Shown here in pieces: positions 1 to 11,379 of a stretch of 64,000 nucleotides of DNA (position 1 is the first letter of the stretch; each line of letters begins with the position of its first letter). This DNA is from Aralia elata (taxonomy: Eukaryota > Streptophyta > Magnoliopsida > Apiales > Araliaceae), in NCBI GenBank assembly GCA_034770075.1, contig JAVJAP010000214.1, positions 372,001-436,000 of the forward strand, read 5' to 3'. The position numbers and the translations under genes were made by a program. The notes beneath the pieces were generated by a model. That model was not told the DNA's origin, did not search any database, and saw only the letters and a list, made by a program, of their open reading frames with translations.

Positions 1-2897
1 ACATCCTTCCCCTCTCCATTGCTTGTTAATTGTCCGGGGATATAGCACCTGGTTTCAAACTTTTGCGCGACCTCTTGTAGGAAACTTTCCCTCTTGGTCA
101 ACTCATCACTTGCGAGGGTTAATTCTTCATCCCATGCCCCAATCACAGGCTTGCTAGTCCCTCGTTCATTGTTAACCTTAGTCACCGGTTTTCCATCCAG
201 TCGAGTCGGAGCTGCACCTTGACGGTGTCTCCATGCTACGCCTTCATGATATCCCAACCCTGTTTTACCTATCCGATGGGGTAGTTGAATGGGCTCAGTG
301 ATTCCTTGACCGCTCTTTCTTAACCCTTGTCCGGGTTGAAATTTCATTCTCATCATTTCTTTTGCAACAAAGGTAAGTTCTGGAGAGATCTTAGGTTTCA
401 TGGCTGGAGCCCCCAGGCATCTGTGGTGGGGAGTGCTGATTTCCAGCGCCTGAAAACTGGCAGGTGCCGCCGACTCGTCCACATTAATCACAGGCAGGCC
501 ATTCCTGGAAGGAGAAGGGTCATCACACTCCGCCGAGATCGTCACCAGATTCCCGTCGATGATAAGTTTGATTTGCTGGTGTAGCGTGGAAGGAACTGCC
601 CCGACCATGTGTATCCATGGCCTCCCCAATAACAGGTTATAACTTGCCGCAATATCTAGGACTTGGAAAGAGATATCAAAAGTACAAGGTCCTATTTCCA
701 CCGGCAAATCTATCTCTCCAATTGTATCCCTCCGGGAACCGTCGAAGGCTCGCACCACTACATGACTGTCTCGTAGGCGCTTAGGATTGATGTTCATCTT
801 CTGTAATGTACTGAGGGGACAGATATTCAACGTCGATCCCCCATCAATCAGCACCCCATTCATAATATAACCTGAGGAGATCACCGCAATATGCAACGGT
901 TTTCGATGCCCCCTTCCCTCTTTGGGGATATCATCATCTGTAAATGATATTACATTACTTTCCAATATATGGTCCACCAGATGGCTGAAACTTTCCTTGC
1001 TGATCTCTTTGGGAACGTATGCCTCCTCCAGGACTTTCGCCAGAATTTTGCAGTGATCACTGGACGACAACACCAAATCCATGATTGATGTCAGGGTCGA
1101 CTCCTCGCTTAATATCTGGATCCCCCTTGCTTCCGGATGATCCATCCTCCTCAAGAACTCCATGGCTTTCTCCTCGGATATCTTTTCATCTTTCTTCGTT
1201 TTGCTCTCAAGGACTCGTCCAGGAAGATATAAGGGATTCCCCTTTGTTGTTACAGAAGCACAACTGGCCGCTTCCTCTAACACCCCCCCATAATTCCATG
1301 GTACCGTTTTCAGACTGTGGACAGGGATCTGCGGTCTTGCTGTAAGGGTGAGGGGCTTCAGAGCTGCTAACTTGACAGGCCCCTCTATGATATTTTTGCT
1401 TACACCCACCAACCTAATTGGCATTCCCCGTGTACTCGCGTGATCACTTATCATGTTGATCATATCATTGATTTTCTTTACATAATTCAGCCTTGACGGC
1501 CCCTCGGCTTCACTGGCTTTCGCCACATTGACCCCCCCTCCATCATGCCTAGGCAGGGGATTGACTTTAACATTTCGGGAGTCTGGCTGTTCCACCACAA
1601 TTTCCCCACTGTCAATCAAGTTCTGAATTCTGTGCTTCAGCGTCCAACATTCCTGCGTATCATGACCCGGGGAACCTGAATGGTAGGCGCATTTCTTGCT
1701 TGGGTCAAACCTTCTTCTATTCGGGTCACTCGGGGGTGCTAAATCGACTATTTTCCTCTGGGCTATTAATACTGCTAACACCCGCTCAAGAGGATCCCCG
1801 AGTGAGGTGAATACTCGATTTTTCGTGGTCTCGAATCTCCTTCGCCCATCCGCCCTCTGATCAGTGAAGTTAGGCTGTCGGGATGGCCCCACTCTCTGTA
1901 CCTGTACTGGAGGATTGTTTTCTGCCTTCCTACACGATCCCTGCAGGATGAGGGAAACATCTTCTTCCTTTTTCTTTTGGACCCTACGGGAAGTGCTGCC
2001 ATAGTTTCCACTCTGTATTTGTTCTGCAGCTGTTTCCAAAGCCGTGAAATCCTGAATCTTGCCAGATTTCAACCCCATGTCCACCATTTCTCCGTGTTTA
2101 ATCATCTCGGCAAAAGGTCTTCCAATCCCCGATATAACCCGCTCATAATAAGGTGCCTCTTGAATATCCACGAAGGTCATCACCATCTCTGACTCGCTCA
2201 TGGGGGGATTCACCTGTGCAGCCATACCCCTCCATCGCTGTGTATAATCCCTGAAAGATTCCTTTGGTTGCTTCTTAATTTTCGTCATTTGATACCTATC
2301 AGGGCCCATTTGTGCCTGGAAGCTATATTTTGTTAAGAAGGTGTGGGCCAACTCCTCCCAATTGTGGATCTGGGCATTATCAAGACGGGCATACCAAATT
2401 CTTGCCTCTCCCGTCAGGCTCTTTTGGAATAGTTGCATTCTTAGACCTTCGTCTTCGGCATAAGATCCAAGCTCCCCAATGTATATTTTCAGATGTGTAT
2501 AAGGATCCCCCTTCCCATTGTATTTCTCAAATTCGTGAATTTTAAATTTCTCCGGGTATATGGTCCCGGGGAAGACACATAGATCTGAATAATTAACCCT
2601 GCCTAGGGAGCCTATGCCTTTTAGAGATTGGATGGTCTCCTCCATTTGTTTCATTTTCTTCTGAAGGTCGTCAGTGTCTCCTTCCTCTGGGATAGTAATC
2701 ACTGTCCGGTTAGGTATAGGAATGACCTTTGGGACGACGGGTTCGCCCTTAGGTTGGGGTGGATCCTCTTTAGGTGGATCCTGTATAGGTAGCAATTGTT
2801 CCTTCAACATTATGGCCATCTCCAACATCTGTTTCTTGAAATCATCAAATTCCTCACGAGATATGGAACCAGGATTAGTAGGTGGAAGATCAGCCAT
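1..2897 (-). CDS. Tat/Ogre-type Ty3 retrotransposon gag-protease polyprotein, 5' part, open at window edge
   Basis: I read every codon from the ATG at 2895-2897 down to base 1 and found no stop in about 965 codons, so this is the only long intact frame in the window. Domains in order: charged N-terminus; retrotransposon gag core near residues 112-200 (motif GEARIWY); one zinc-knuckle-like motif, CAYHSGSPGH...ECW, near residues 400-415; an aspartic protease with the DGG active-site form (LIDGGSTLNI) near residues 677-690; and a G-patch near residues 840-885 (QPGQGL...GKTGLGY). Gag-protease-G-patch in this order is characteristic of the Tat/Ogre lineage. The frame is open upstream to 2975, just after a TTTCTGTAG acceptor-like site, so a spliced or non-ATG start is possible. 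The RT, RNase H and integrase parts would lie left of the window. The intact frame suggests a recent insertion. Confidence 0.9.
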   Translation of the reverse strand, partial: MADLPPTNPGSISREEFDDFKKQMLEMAIMLKEQLLPIQDPPKEDPPQPKGEPVVPKVIPIPNRTVITIPEEGDTDDLQKKMKQMEETIQSLKGIGSLGRVNYSDLCVFPGTIYPEKFKIHEFEKYNGKGDPYTHLKIYIGELGSYAEDEGLRMQLFQKSLTGEARIWYARLDNAQIHNWEELAHTFLTKYSFQAQMGPDRYQMTKIKKQPKESFRDYTQRWRGMAAQVNPPMSESEMVMTFVDIQEAPYYERVISGIGRPFAEMIKHGEMVDMGLKSGKIQDFTALETAAEQIQSGNYGSTSRRVQKKKEEDVSLILQGSCRKAENNPPVQVQRVGPSRQPNFTDQRADGRRRFETTKNRVFTSLGDPLERVLAVLIAQRKIVDLAPPSDPNRRRFDPSKKCAYHSGSPGHDTQECWTLKHRIQNLIDSGEIVVEQPDSRNVKVNPLPRHDGGGVNVAKASEAEGPSRLNYVKKINDMINMISDHASTRGMPIRLVGVSKNIIEGPVKLAALKPLTLTARPQIPVHSLKTVPWNYGGVLEEAASCASVTTKGNPLYLPGRVLESKTKKDEKISEEKAMEFLRRMDHPEARGIQILSEESTLTSIMDLVLSSSDHCKILAKVLEEAYVPKEISKESFSHLVDHILESNVISFTDDDIPKEGRGHRKPLHIAVISSGYIMNGVLIDGGSTLNICPLSTLQKMNINPKRLRDSHVVVRAFDGSRRDTIGEIDLPVEIGPCTFDISFQVLDIAASYNLLLGRPWIHMVGAVPSTLHQQIKLIIDGNLVTISAECDDPSPSRNGLPVINVDESAAPASFQALEISTPHHRCLGAPAMKPKISPELTFVAKEMMRMKFQPGQGLRKSGQGITEPIQLPHRIGKTGLGYHEGVAWRHRQGAAPTRLDGKPVTKVNNERGTSKPVIGAWDEELTLASDELTKRESFLQEVAQKFETRCYIPGQLTSNGEGKD

Positions 2898-3830
2898 TTC
2901 AGATGTAGAGTCCTGGGCCCTTTTAGATTGCGACCGCGTTTGAGGAGCAATCCTACAGAAACAACGGTTCAAAGTTTAGTCCTGGGCAATGAAAGGATAT
3001 GGATGCATGCTAAAGCTGTAACTTTTGTTTTTTGGGTTTTTTTTTAATCTTTCTCTGCAAAACAATATGTTAGTAGTTCCTTATTGCAATAATAATTGAT
3101 AGACACGACTTATTATGCCTTCCCAGCTATTCCCTACAAAACATGGAGGTCAGTACTTTCTTTTGACAATAGGGAAGGTATATGACAGTTGTATGCCATT
3201 TATATGACATTTATTTATTTGACTGAATGATAAAAGGGTATGAAGAAGCTTCCCTTTCGTTAGGTTTATCAGAGGCTGACCTACCCTAGGGTTACTCTCG
3301 CGGGCTTTTCGGCATGAAGGTTCCCATATCTTCGTAATCTACTCGTCTGAATCCTTTCGATTGGAGCGGATATGGGTGGTGCGTTTCCTGAGCCATCTCT
3401 GGGGAGCAGCCCCTTCGAGTCCAGTAATAAGCAACCGACAGGTTCGCCTCAGGAGGAGGTACACTCTCAACATACATTCACATTCATCGTCCTCACCGTA
3501 TGCAAATGATTTACTTTAAAGTAAAGCAATCCCATTCAATCATTCACTTATTGGACAAAACACACATTCACACAACAAAAGTAAAAATGATCAAAATATC
3601 GCATGCACACACATATTCATGAACTTTTGAAGGATAAGATAGCATCAAGATTTGAACGCGGCTTAAGCCCTCTAATATCCCCAGCAGAGTCGCTAGTTGT
3701 CGACGCCGGGAGGAATCGCTATCTTATGCTAGTTGTTACCCTTTCCAATTTTAGCCTTTTATTAGATGATTTTTGGAAAAGGTCGGCATTAATGTCGACG
3801 GGGTTTTGAAATATCATTTTTTGTGATGAG
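2898..3830 (-). other. Untranslated leader of the Tat-type element
   Basis: This stretch lies between the PBS and the gag start of the minus-strand element. I see no coding frame with family resemblance. A second GCGACTCTG block (3675-3697 on the plus strand) repeats part of the PBS region about 150 bases downstream. A T-rich tract ending in TTTCTGTAG just before the gag frame resembles an intron acceptor; introns are known from Ogre elements, but here this is inference. Confidence 0.6.
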
Positions 3831-3850
3831 CCAATTAACCAGAGTCGCCA
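3831..3850 (-). promoter_or_regulatory. Primer-binding site of the Tat-type element
   Basis: Read on the minus strand the site begins TGGCGACTCTGG, two bases after the LTR end. It starts with the obligatory TGG, complementary to a tRNA CCA tail, and resembles the tRNA-Arg-type site reported for Ogre-like elements. The tRNA assignment is from memory of the family and was not checked by alignment. Confidence 0.65.
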
Positions 3851-3852
3851 GT

Positions 3853-5810
3853 TGGTATATTTAAAATGGATGTACCAACTCATCCGAATTTCGTTTTCGT
3901 AAATCGCTGGCTCATATGTGACTCCGAATTAATTGGTCTGTGAATCGAGATTCATAAAGTTCGGGGGCTTGTTTAAGCGAGGGGAAGGTGTTAGGCACCC
4001 CTCGACTTCGGTGAAACACGGTTACCGCAATCTTGATGCTTTTCCTGTCCTTTTAATTCTCAAAGTGTGTGTGCGTGCGTGTGTGTTTATGTGTGTTTAG
4101 GCGAATGTTGTGGTGAGTTTGTATGAAAGAAACATTTGAAGTTTTGACGAAAGGTCGTGTTTTCTTTTGAGAATGCTTTAAAACGTCCTTCGGTTTATAC
4201 GAGAAAGCTTTATGAGAAAGGTTTGATTTTAATGGTCAAAAGCCGTGGGATTTTTCATTAGGTGTCATTCTGGCAAAATAAGAGTTTTTAAACCTTCATC
4301 AAAATAGGAATCGAGACCTATACGTTGCCTTCATAAACAAAACAAATAGGCAATTTCCAGGATCTCTTTAACCCTATACACAACGGTTTAATAAAACCAC
4401 CATTTACTTTCATAAAACCATTTCTTGTGATATTTGAACACGATCTTTCTTTTGCCTTCTCGTTAAAAGGAATCAACATTCATTAGCACTCCCAATTTTT
4501 AGCCTCGTGAGTCTAATAACCTAATTTGATTGATTTTATGGAAATCTTATCGTTTTAGCTTTGAAATCAATTTTGTGTCATAAATCAAATCAGGCGTTAA
4601 AATACGTTGGGGCTATTTATGGGCATGTGAGCCATCAAAATACCCCCAAACGCCCATAAACACATATTTTTCACTATTACGGGGCCTTAAACATGATTCT
4701 CGCCTTGGCGTCGTTTTAAGGCCCGACGGTTACATACTTTCAAGGAAGATTACATCGCTCCTACTAATTATATCAAAAGATGTCCATCATCGGATTTGGA
4801 CCATGGGGTCGCTTTCCTAGGCTCACACCCGAAATCTCCACACACCCACAACCGGATATTACAAGAGGAAAACCAATATGGATAATCTAGCAATACCAAG
4901 ACATCCTAAAATAACAACCTAAAGGAACCACGCCCAATATAACGTCGTAGAATAACCAAAATTTCAACAAACGAATATCATCGAGTTATTAGGAAGAATT
5001 TTGTTCCGATGGAACCCTCTCTAATGATCCCTAATTCATTGTCCACCATAAATTATATGAAAACTACATTTAATTTAACCAAAGTATATGATAGAAATCG
5101 CTATAATAAGGGAATTTTCACCTTGCAAATGATGTCAAAGTGGATGTAAACTTGTGTATTTTGAATAGAAGGAGAAGTATATGTGATACAATCAAATCAA
5201 AAGAGTATAAATCCTCTCTTTTTTTCTTCCTTTCTCTCCTATTTTGTTGCAAAATTATGCTATTTTTCTCTCTATTTCCGAGCTGCTGCTGCTATTTTCT
5301 TCTTCTCTCCCGACCTGCCACCCTCCTGTATGCTGAATGAAGGATGAGCTGAAATAGGCTGGCCAAAGCCAGCCGCAGATGGATCTGCGGTTGGCCGCAG
5401 ATTGATCTGCGGCTGGCTGGCCGCCACCCCTCCACTCAGCTAAATTTTGGGTTTCCGTGTTTCGAGTTCCGTGTTTTCAAAAGGCGTACTCATTGGCCGC
5501 AGATCAATCCGCGGCTGGTTGGCTTGACTTTCTCGATTTTCATGCTATGCCTCGATTCTCGTGTCGTGACGTCGGTTCTCGCCGATAGGCTGGTATTTTG
5601 CAGTCCGGGAATTACTGGAAGACGTGCCACATCATTCGGGAATGCTCATTTCGGACGGCCTTGTTGTCACGTCGGTTTTGGTTTGTAAATCGTCGCGGTG
5701 GCATCGAGTGCTCGTACTTGTCCATCCCTTGCTCTCGCAGGCCGGTTCATTTGCCGAATTTGCCCTCCTGTCAGGGTTAGTATATGAAGTGCAAAATTTG
5801 GGTGTCTACA
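3853..5810 (-). mobile_element. 5' LTR of the Tat-type element (about 1.96 kb)
   Basis: On the minus strand the LTR starts TGTAGACACCC at 5810 and ends ...ATACCA at 3853, giving TG...CA ends followed by a two-base spacer and the PBS. It is inserted within the 5' LTR of element A, whose sequence resumes at 5811. The partner LTR and target-site duplication lie outside the window. It contains a cluster of 18-base palindromes, listed separately, and a long T-rich to A-rich central part. Confidence 0.85.
5373..5514. repeat. Three near-identical 18-base palindromes in the Tat LTR
   Basis: CCGCAGAT-nn-ATCTGCGG occurs at 5373-5390 and 5395-5412 as perfect inverted repeats and at 5497-5514 with one mismatch. 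The first two are only four bases apart and could also pair with each other. Flanking GGCTGGCC segments add further dyad symmetry. Function unknown. Confidence 0.9.
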
Positions 5811-7029
5811 GCTATACGTAGACTACGTACGTTGACCAACTGTCTTAAATTAAAACGAACTACGCTAAGGCAAGTGTCCTAACTTTTCTCAATTTATATT
5901 AAGCAATTCATTTATGTCTTGCTATCAATTATTGTGAAGTTATTGCTACTTGTTCAGCATAACTTAAGAAATGAATCATTTATTGACTATTTGAGCTTAA
6001 AATTTGTTGTGTCAAACCAAATTGTTTTGGTACAACATCTATACTGAGTAAAAGGGACACCGTGGATGGAAGGTGGTCCGACAAACCTTCAAATAAGGTT
6101 TAAATTGGCAATTAAATGAATTGACCAATATTGGCAATTAACTTAAATTGACCAAAAATGTGGTAGGATGATATGCATACTCCTAGGATATTGGTGAGGC
6201 TGATCACCTACCAGATATCCGAATTCAAAGAGGTTCTAAGTCATTGAAGACTGACAGAACAAATTGAAATATATGGTTCCGGTACAGAACCCTCAGTTAT
6301 ATACATCATCTGAGATCTTTCAAATCAAACACACTGTGTTTACATTTTTAAATGAACTTGCTGAGCATTTGTAGCTCATTCTTGCGTATATCTTCTTTTG
6401 CAGTTGTAAATGGTAATCCCGGCACATCTGGGGTCGATAAAGGGAAAGGACCTGTTAATTAGTTTCATTACTGTTTTGAATACTCTAAGTCTTTTAAAGG
6501 CTTTTGTTGTAATAACTTAAGTATCGAGAATGATGTAACCGAACCAAATGATATGTAAGATATTATGATCTTTTATTTTACCGAATGTGTTATACTCTGA
6601 TCTTTACTTTCTTTAGCATAGTTGTACTAAGGAAATACAGTATCTATACGAACTATACATCTGAATGAGGGTATTTGAATGATATTGAGAGTTCTATAAG
6701 CTCTGGGGTTACACTTAATGAGCGCCGGTAAGGTGCCATCTTTACCGGAATACGCCCCTCAGTTCTAGGGACAATCTTATCATTGATACTGTGAATGTCA
6801 GATAGATAAGAACTATTGATATGAAAGAAATATCCACAAGATATGAATCTATACATCCAAGTGAGGGTATCCAAACACGGATAACGTTCTGACGAGAACT
6901 ATTATCTGTTATGGGATACTGTGAACCTTGGATAGATAGAAGTCATATTTTATTGAATATTTATAGTTGTATAGTTTCACGTGAGTACCAGATCTGCTAC
7001 AGGGGAGTGTAGAGATTTGGGGCGTCACA
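5811..7029 (+). mobile_element. Element A 5' LTR, 3' portion
   Basis: It ends GGGGCGTCACA at 7029, immediately before a TGGTATCAAAGC primer-binding site, and resembles the ends of LTRs B, C, I and J (...GGGGGTGTCACA). Its 5' portion lies beyond the Tat insertion and outside the window. It carries the family block GGCTGATCACC near 6197 and the splice-acceptor/mini-exon block at 6404-6462. Confidence 0.85.
6404..6462 (+). other. LTR mini-exon candidate, element A copy
   Basis: A pyrimidine-rich tract ends in TTTTGCAG at 6403. It is followed by a short frame that enters in phase 1 and ends, after a D-K-G-K-G motif, with TAG at 6460-6462. The segment upstream matches the other copies (GCTCATTCTTGC). 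This is the most diverged of the copies: the leading Ala-Lys is absent and the tail after KGKG differs. Treated as coding only by comparison with the copies in LTRs B, C, I and J. Confidence 0.5.
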
Positions 7030-7032
7030 GGA

Positions 7033-7050
7033 TGGTATCAAAGCTGTAGA
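7033..7050 (+). promoter_or_regulatory. Element A primer-binding site
   Basis: TGGTATCAAAGCTG starts three bases after the LTR end and matches the 3' end complement of plant initiator tRNA-Met, the usual primer of chromoviruses and many copia elements. One base differs from the canonical TGGTATCAGAGC. Confidence 0.85.
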
Positions 7051-7198
7051 TTATAGCTCTAAGGTAGTTAGGAAATACCTTAGGATATAATCTTTGAGTC
7101 CGTAAAATACTTAATACACATAAGATAACCTTAAAAGCCTTATATTTTGTGTAAACTTGCTTCATCATAATACTAAACAAGTAAAATTCTTTTGTAGG

Positions 7199-7774
7199 AT
7201 GGCAGACCCAGATTGGGAAGATAGTTCAGGGGAGATAGGTTCACAGGTGATAGAGCTTGAGCGGGGCAGTGATCCTGAAGGACAAGAAGTTCAATATAAC
7301 TTGGAATTCCATGATGCGGAAGCGACAAAACCTAATGAGGACGCTGCAGAGGTTTAGATTATAGACGAAGGAGAAGATGAGGAAGAACCGATAATATGGA
7401 AGGATATATCAGAAGTTCGAAATCAATCTGTAGAAGAGTTAGAAGAAGGAAACCTAGATGAGGAAAACCTACTAGAACAAGCCCAGATGGAAATACATAC
7501 CTTAAATAATAGGGTAACGTATATGGAAGAAAGGTTAGAGAATGAAGGATGACTAAATATCCGACTTCAGACACTATTGTCAAGAAAGGAAAGAGAAAGA
7601 TATCAAATCCAAGCAAGGCTTGATAGGACTAATAAAGAATTTCGTGAAACACTTGTAGATCTGGATAAGCGAGTAGAGGATTATCCCATAGAGAATGGAA
7701 AGTCTGGATACGACATCAATAGGTGGGTGGTATCCAGTATGCTGTGTGATGAGTATCGTAAGATTAAGCTTTAG
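7199..7774 (+). pseudogene. Acidic coiled-coil ORF between PBS and gag, element A
   Basis: A single frame of 192 codons with two internal stops, TAG at 7355-7357 and TGA near 7550. The N-terminal half is strongly acidic (EGEDEEEP). The middle has Leu-rich heptads (ENLLEQAQ, NNRVTYMEERL) typical of a coiled coil, followed by a basic-acidic mixed tail. It starts at an ATG directly preceded by TTCTTTTGTAGG, a good splice-acceptor-like sequence. The equivalent ORF occurs at the same place in elements B and I. I do not recognise the protein family. It is not gag: it has no zinc knuckle and no gag core. Confidence 0.7.
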
Positions 7775-8009
7775 ATAAACCTGGTCACCAAAGTGTGTAT
7801 GTAAACCGTAGTATCTAAACTACTTTACCCAAATTTTGCGAAACTGGTTTGGGAATTCTAGTAGTACTTATATAAACTACTAGCCGAATATGTAAACCTT
7901 CTGTATGAATATACAAATTATGTTTGAACAATATGTGCATTACATACTTGTAATTATACTAGTTTTCTTACTTATATAGCCTAATGCTACCTTGAAGAAG
8001 ACCATATAC
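7775..8009 (+). other. Element A spacer with gag deletion point
   Basis: Non-coding spacer after the coiled-coil ORF. In elements B and I this position is followed by an entire gag. In A the sequence passes directly into protease-like sequence near 8010 (VEAENREV), so gag, zinc knuckles and the protease DSGA active site have been deleted. No gene is seen in the spacer itself. Confidence 0.6.
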
Positions 8010-11000
8010 ATTAGTAGTAGAGGCAGAAAATAGAGAAGTAAACCCAACTAACAGTTAATAGATTCAGATATACCTTTTAATCGTAAAGACTGTAAATCGA
8101 GAGATAATTTCCGTTAAAACCATATATAGAAATTGTAACATAGAGACTAAGGAACACAAGTTTCTTGTGAACCTTATTCGTATACTATTAGGAGAATTCG
8201 ATCTAATCTTAGGCATGGATTGGTTGGTTAATCATAATGCAATGATTAACTGTCATCGGAAGCATGTAAACCTATTGACTGTGTCGAAGTCAAAGGTAGT
8301 GTTCAACGGTGGTTGTTCACCTAAACGATCTCGATGTCTGACAGTAATGCAAGCAGAGAGATTTCTTAGGAAGGGTTTTACAGCCTATTTGGCATACATA
8401 GTAGATACTCAAAAGGAAGGAGTAAAGCTAGAGCAAATACATGTAGTTAGAGAATTTCTGGATATGTTTCCAGATGAGTTACCAGGCCTACCTCCGGATA
8501 GGGAGATCGAGTTCGTTATCGATCTAGCACCTGGTACGACGCCCGTTTCAAAGGTACCGTACAGGATGGCGCCAGTAGAGTTGAAAGAGTTACTTGTACA
8601 GTTACAGGAACTCCTAGACAAGAAGTACATATGACCCAGTGTTTCACCATGGGGAGCACCGGTGTTGTTTGTAAAGAAGAAGGATGGAACATTAAGGTTA
8701 TGTATTGATTATAGAGAACTAAATAAGTTAACCATAAAGAACAAATATCTTTTACCACGAATTGATGATTTGTTTGACCAGTTGAAAGGGGCCGAACACT
8801 TTTCAAAGATCGACTTATGATCAGGTTATCATCAATTAAAGGTAAGAAAAGAAGATGTGCCGAAGACAGCGTTTAGGACACGCTATGGACATTATGAGTT
8901 CCTTGTGATGTCTTTTGGATTAACAAATGCGCCGGCAACATTTATGGACTTAATGAACCGAGTGTTTAAACCATGCTTGGACAAATATGTCGTAGTATTC
9001 ATCGACGATATTTTAGTATACTCAAGAACAAAAGAGGAGTATGCTGAATACTTAAGGAGCGTATTGGAGATATTACGCAAGGAACAACTTTATGCAAAGT
9101 TTTCCAAATGTGAATTCTGGTTGGAACGAGTCCAATTCTTGGGTCATGTGATTGACAAGAATGGAATAGCGGTAGGTCCAGCAAAGATAGAAGCGGTTGT
9201 GAATTGGGAACAACCAACAACTCCAACAGAAGTAAGAAGTTTTCTCGGTTTAGCAGGGTATTATCGGCGTTTTATACAAGATTTTTCAAAGATAGCAACC
9301 CCGCTAACCAATTTGACTCGAAAGACGGTAAAGTACGTCTGGACAGACAAATGTGAAGAAAGCTTCCAAGAGTTGAAGAAGCGGTTAAGCATGGCACTAG
9401 TATTATCTTTACCAGATGATACAAGAGGCCTTGTAGTTTATAGTGATGCATCACACAAGGGATTAGGTTGTGTGTTAATGCAACATGGGAAGGTGATTGC
9501 ATATGCATCAAGACAACTCAAAGATTATGAGAAGAGGTATCCTACGCATGATCTTGAGTTAGCCGCGGTAGTATTTGCCTTGAAAATTTGGAGGTATTAT
9601 TTGTACGGGGAGAAATGTGAAATATATACAGATCATAAGAGTCTGAAATATATTTTCACACAGAAGGAGTTGAACATGAGGCAGAGGAGATGGCTAGAGT
9701 TGATAAAAGATTTCGACTGTGAAATTTTATATCATCCCGGAAAAGCCAACATCGTAGCAGACGCATTGAGTCGGAAGAACCAAGAGAAGTTAAATGTAAT
9801 GACCAATAACGAAGTATTGATAAAAGAGTTTGACAAACTTGAGATCCAGGTAGGATTTTCAGTTAACTCTACCGAGAAGTTATTCGTCATGGAGGGTAAT
9901 TTGACTTTATTGCATAGAATCAAAGAACTACAGGAGACTTATACAGAATGTCAGAAGTATAAGGCAGGAATGACTCATAAAAAGAATGTTAAGTTTAGAG
10001 TGGATAAGGATGGAGTACTGAGATACGAAAATAGAATATGTGTACCTTCAGTACAAGAACTAAAAGACGAAATAATGAATGAAGGCCACAGTTCTAAATT
10101 CGCTGTACATCCAGGGAGTACAAAATGTATAAAGACTTGAGCCAACATTTTTGGTGGTCTAACATGAAGAGAGAGATAGCAGAGTCGGTAAGTAAATGTT
10201 TAACATGTCAAAGGGTTAAAGCTGAACATCAGAAACCAAGTGGATTATTACAACCCTTAGAAATTCCTGAGTGGAAATGGGAGCATATTACCATGGATTT
10301 TGTAGTTGGTCTCCCTAATACACAGAAAGGTCACAATGCTATTTGGGTAATTGTAGATCGTCTTACCAAATCAGCTCATTTTCTACCCATAAAAGTTAGC
10401 TTCAGTCTTGACCAATTGGCCAAACTCTACATCAATGAAATTATTTCTAGACATGGAGTCCCTGTTTCTATAGTATCAGACCGAGATCCACGATTTACTT
10501 CGAATTTTTGGACAAGTCTCCAGAAAAATTTAGGAACTCAGTTGAGACTAAGTACAGCTTACCATCCACAAACTGACGGTCAGAGTGAGAGAACCATCCA
10601 GACATTGGAAGACATGTTGTGTTCTTGCATCATGGATTTCAAAGGAAGTTGGGAGGATCAATTACCTTTGGTAGAATTTGCATACAACAATAGCTACCAT
10701 GCCAGCATAGGAATGCCACCATTTGAAGCCCTATATGGAAGAAAATGTAGAACACCTTTATGTTGGGATGAGGTCGGAGAGCGACCAATTTTAGGACCTG
10801 AGATAGTGTAACAAACCACGGAGGTAATTCGAATTATACGAGGAAGATTACAAGCATCACAGGATCGACAAAAGAAATATGCTGATCAACATAGAAAGTT
10901 ACAAGATTTCGAAGTCGGTAGTCACGTATTCTTAAAAGTATCTCCGTGGAAAGGCAAAATTCGATTTGGGAAGAAAGGGAAATTAAGTCCAAGATTCATT

Positions 11001-11333
11001 GGACCGTTTCAGATACTGAGAAAGATAGGTGAAGTAGCTTATGAGGTAGCCTTGCCTCCTAAGTTAGAACATATCCATAACGTGTTTCATGTGTCCGTGT
11101 TACGACCGTACAAACCCGATTATAAACACGTTATCGATTATGAACCTATTCAAATCGTGAAAGACTTATCTTATGAGGAAGTTCCTATCGAAATCATAGA
11201 TAGGAAAGAACAACATCTGCGAAATAAAGTGATCCCTTCAGTCAAAGTTATTTGGAGGAATCAAAATATAGAGGAAGCTACGTGGGAGCTTGAGAGTAAA
11301 ATGCGAGATAGTTACCCACACTTGTTTGTATAA
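8010..11333 (+). pseudogene. Element A pol remnant: protease end, RT, RNase H, integrase, chromodomain-like tail
   Basis: Order and motifs fit a Tekay/Del-type chromovirus: protease end (LGEFDLILGMDWL), RT with an intact FIDD at 8998-9009, RNase H (YSDASHKGLG; YTDHKSL), integrase zinc domain (C-LTC), catalytic Asp in VSDRDPRF and Glu in GQSERTIQ, and a C-terminal EEATWELE stretch resembling the last part of a chromodomain. Breaks: TGA at 8632-8634 and 8818-8820, TAA at 10809-10811, and a one-base loss near 10120 that shifts frame inside the integrase zinc region. The upstream protease segment is also scrambled. All three stops can be explained by a single C-to-T change. Not functional as it stands. 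Confidence 0.92.
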
Positions 11334-11364
11334 ACCGTACTGTAATTTCGAGGATGAAATTCTT

Positions 11365-11379
11365 ATTAGTGGGGGTGAA
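11365..11379 (+). promoter_or_regulatory. Element A polypurine tract
   Basis: The purine-rich run AGTGGGGGTGAA directly precedes the TGTAATATTCC start of the 3' LTR, where plus-strand DNA synthesis would be primed. Element C has a matching tract at 40558-40570. Confidence 0.75.

Noticed and set aside
3597..3700. Possible tRNA gene suggested by the GCGACTCTGCTGGGG motif
   Set aside because: No cloverleaf can be drawn; the motif is a partial repeat of the retrotransposon primer-binding region.
8516..8806. Open frames of 60-96 codons on the strand opposite element A pol, and similar ones opposite other pol regions
   Set aside because: They overlap recognised RT, RNase H or integrase sequence in the opposite strand, have no family resemblance and are explained by codon bias of the sense frame.
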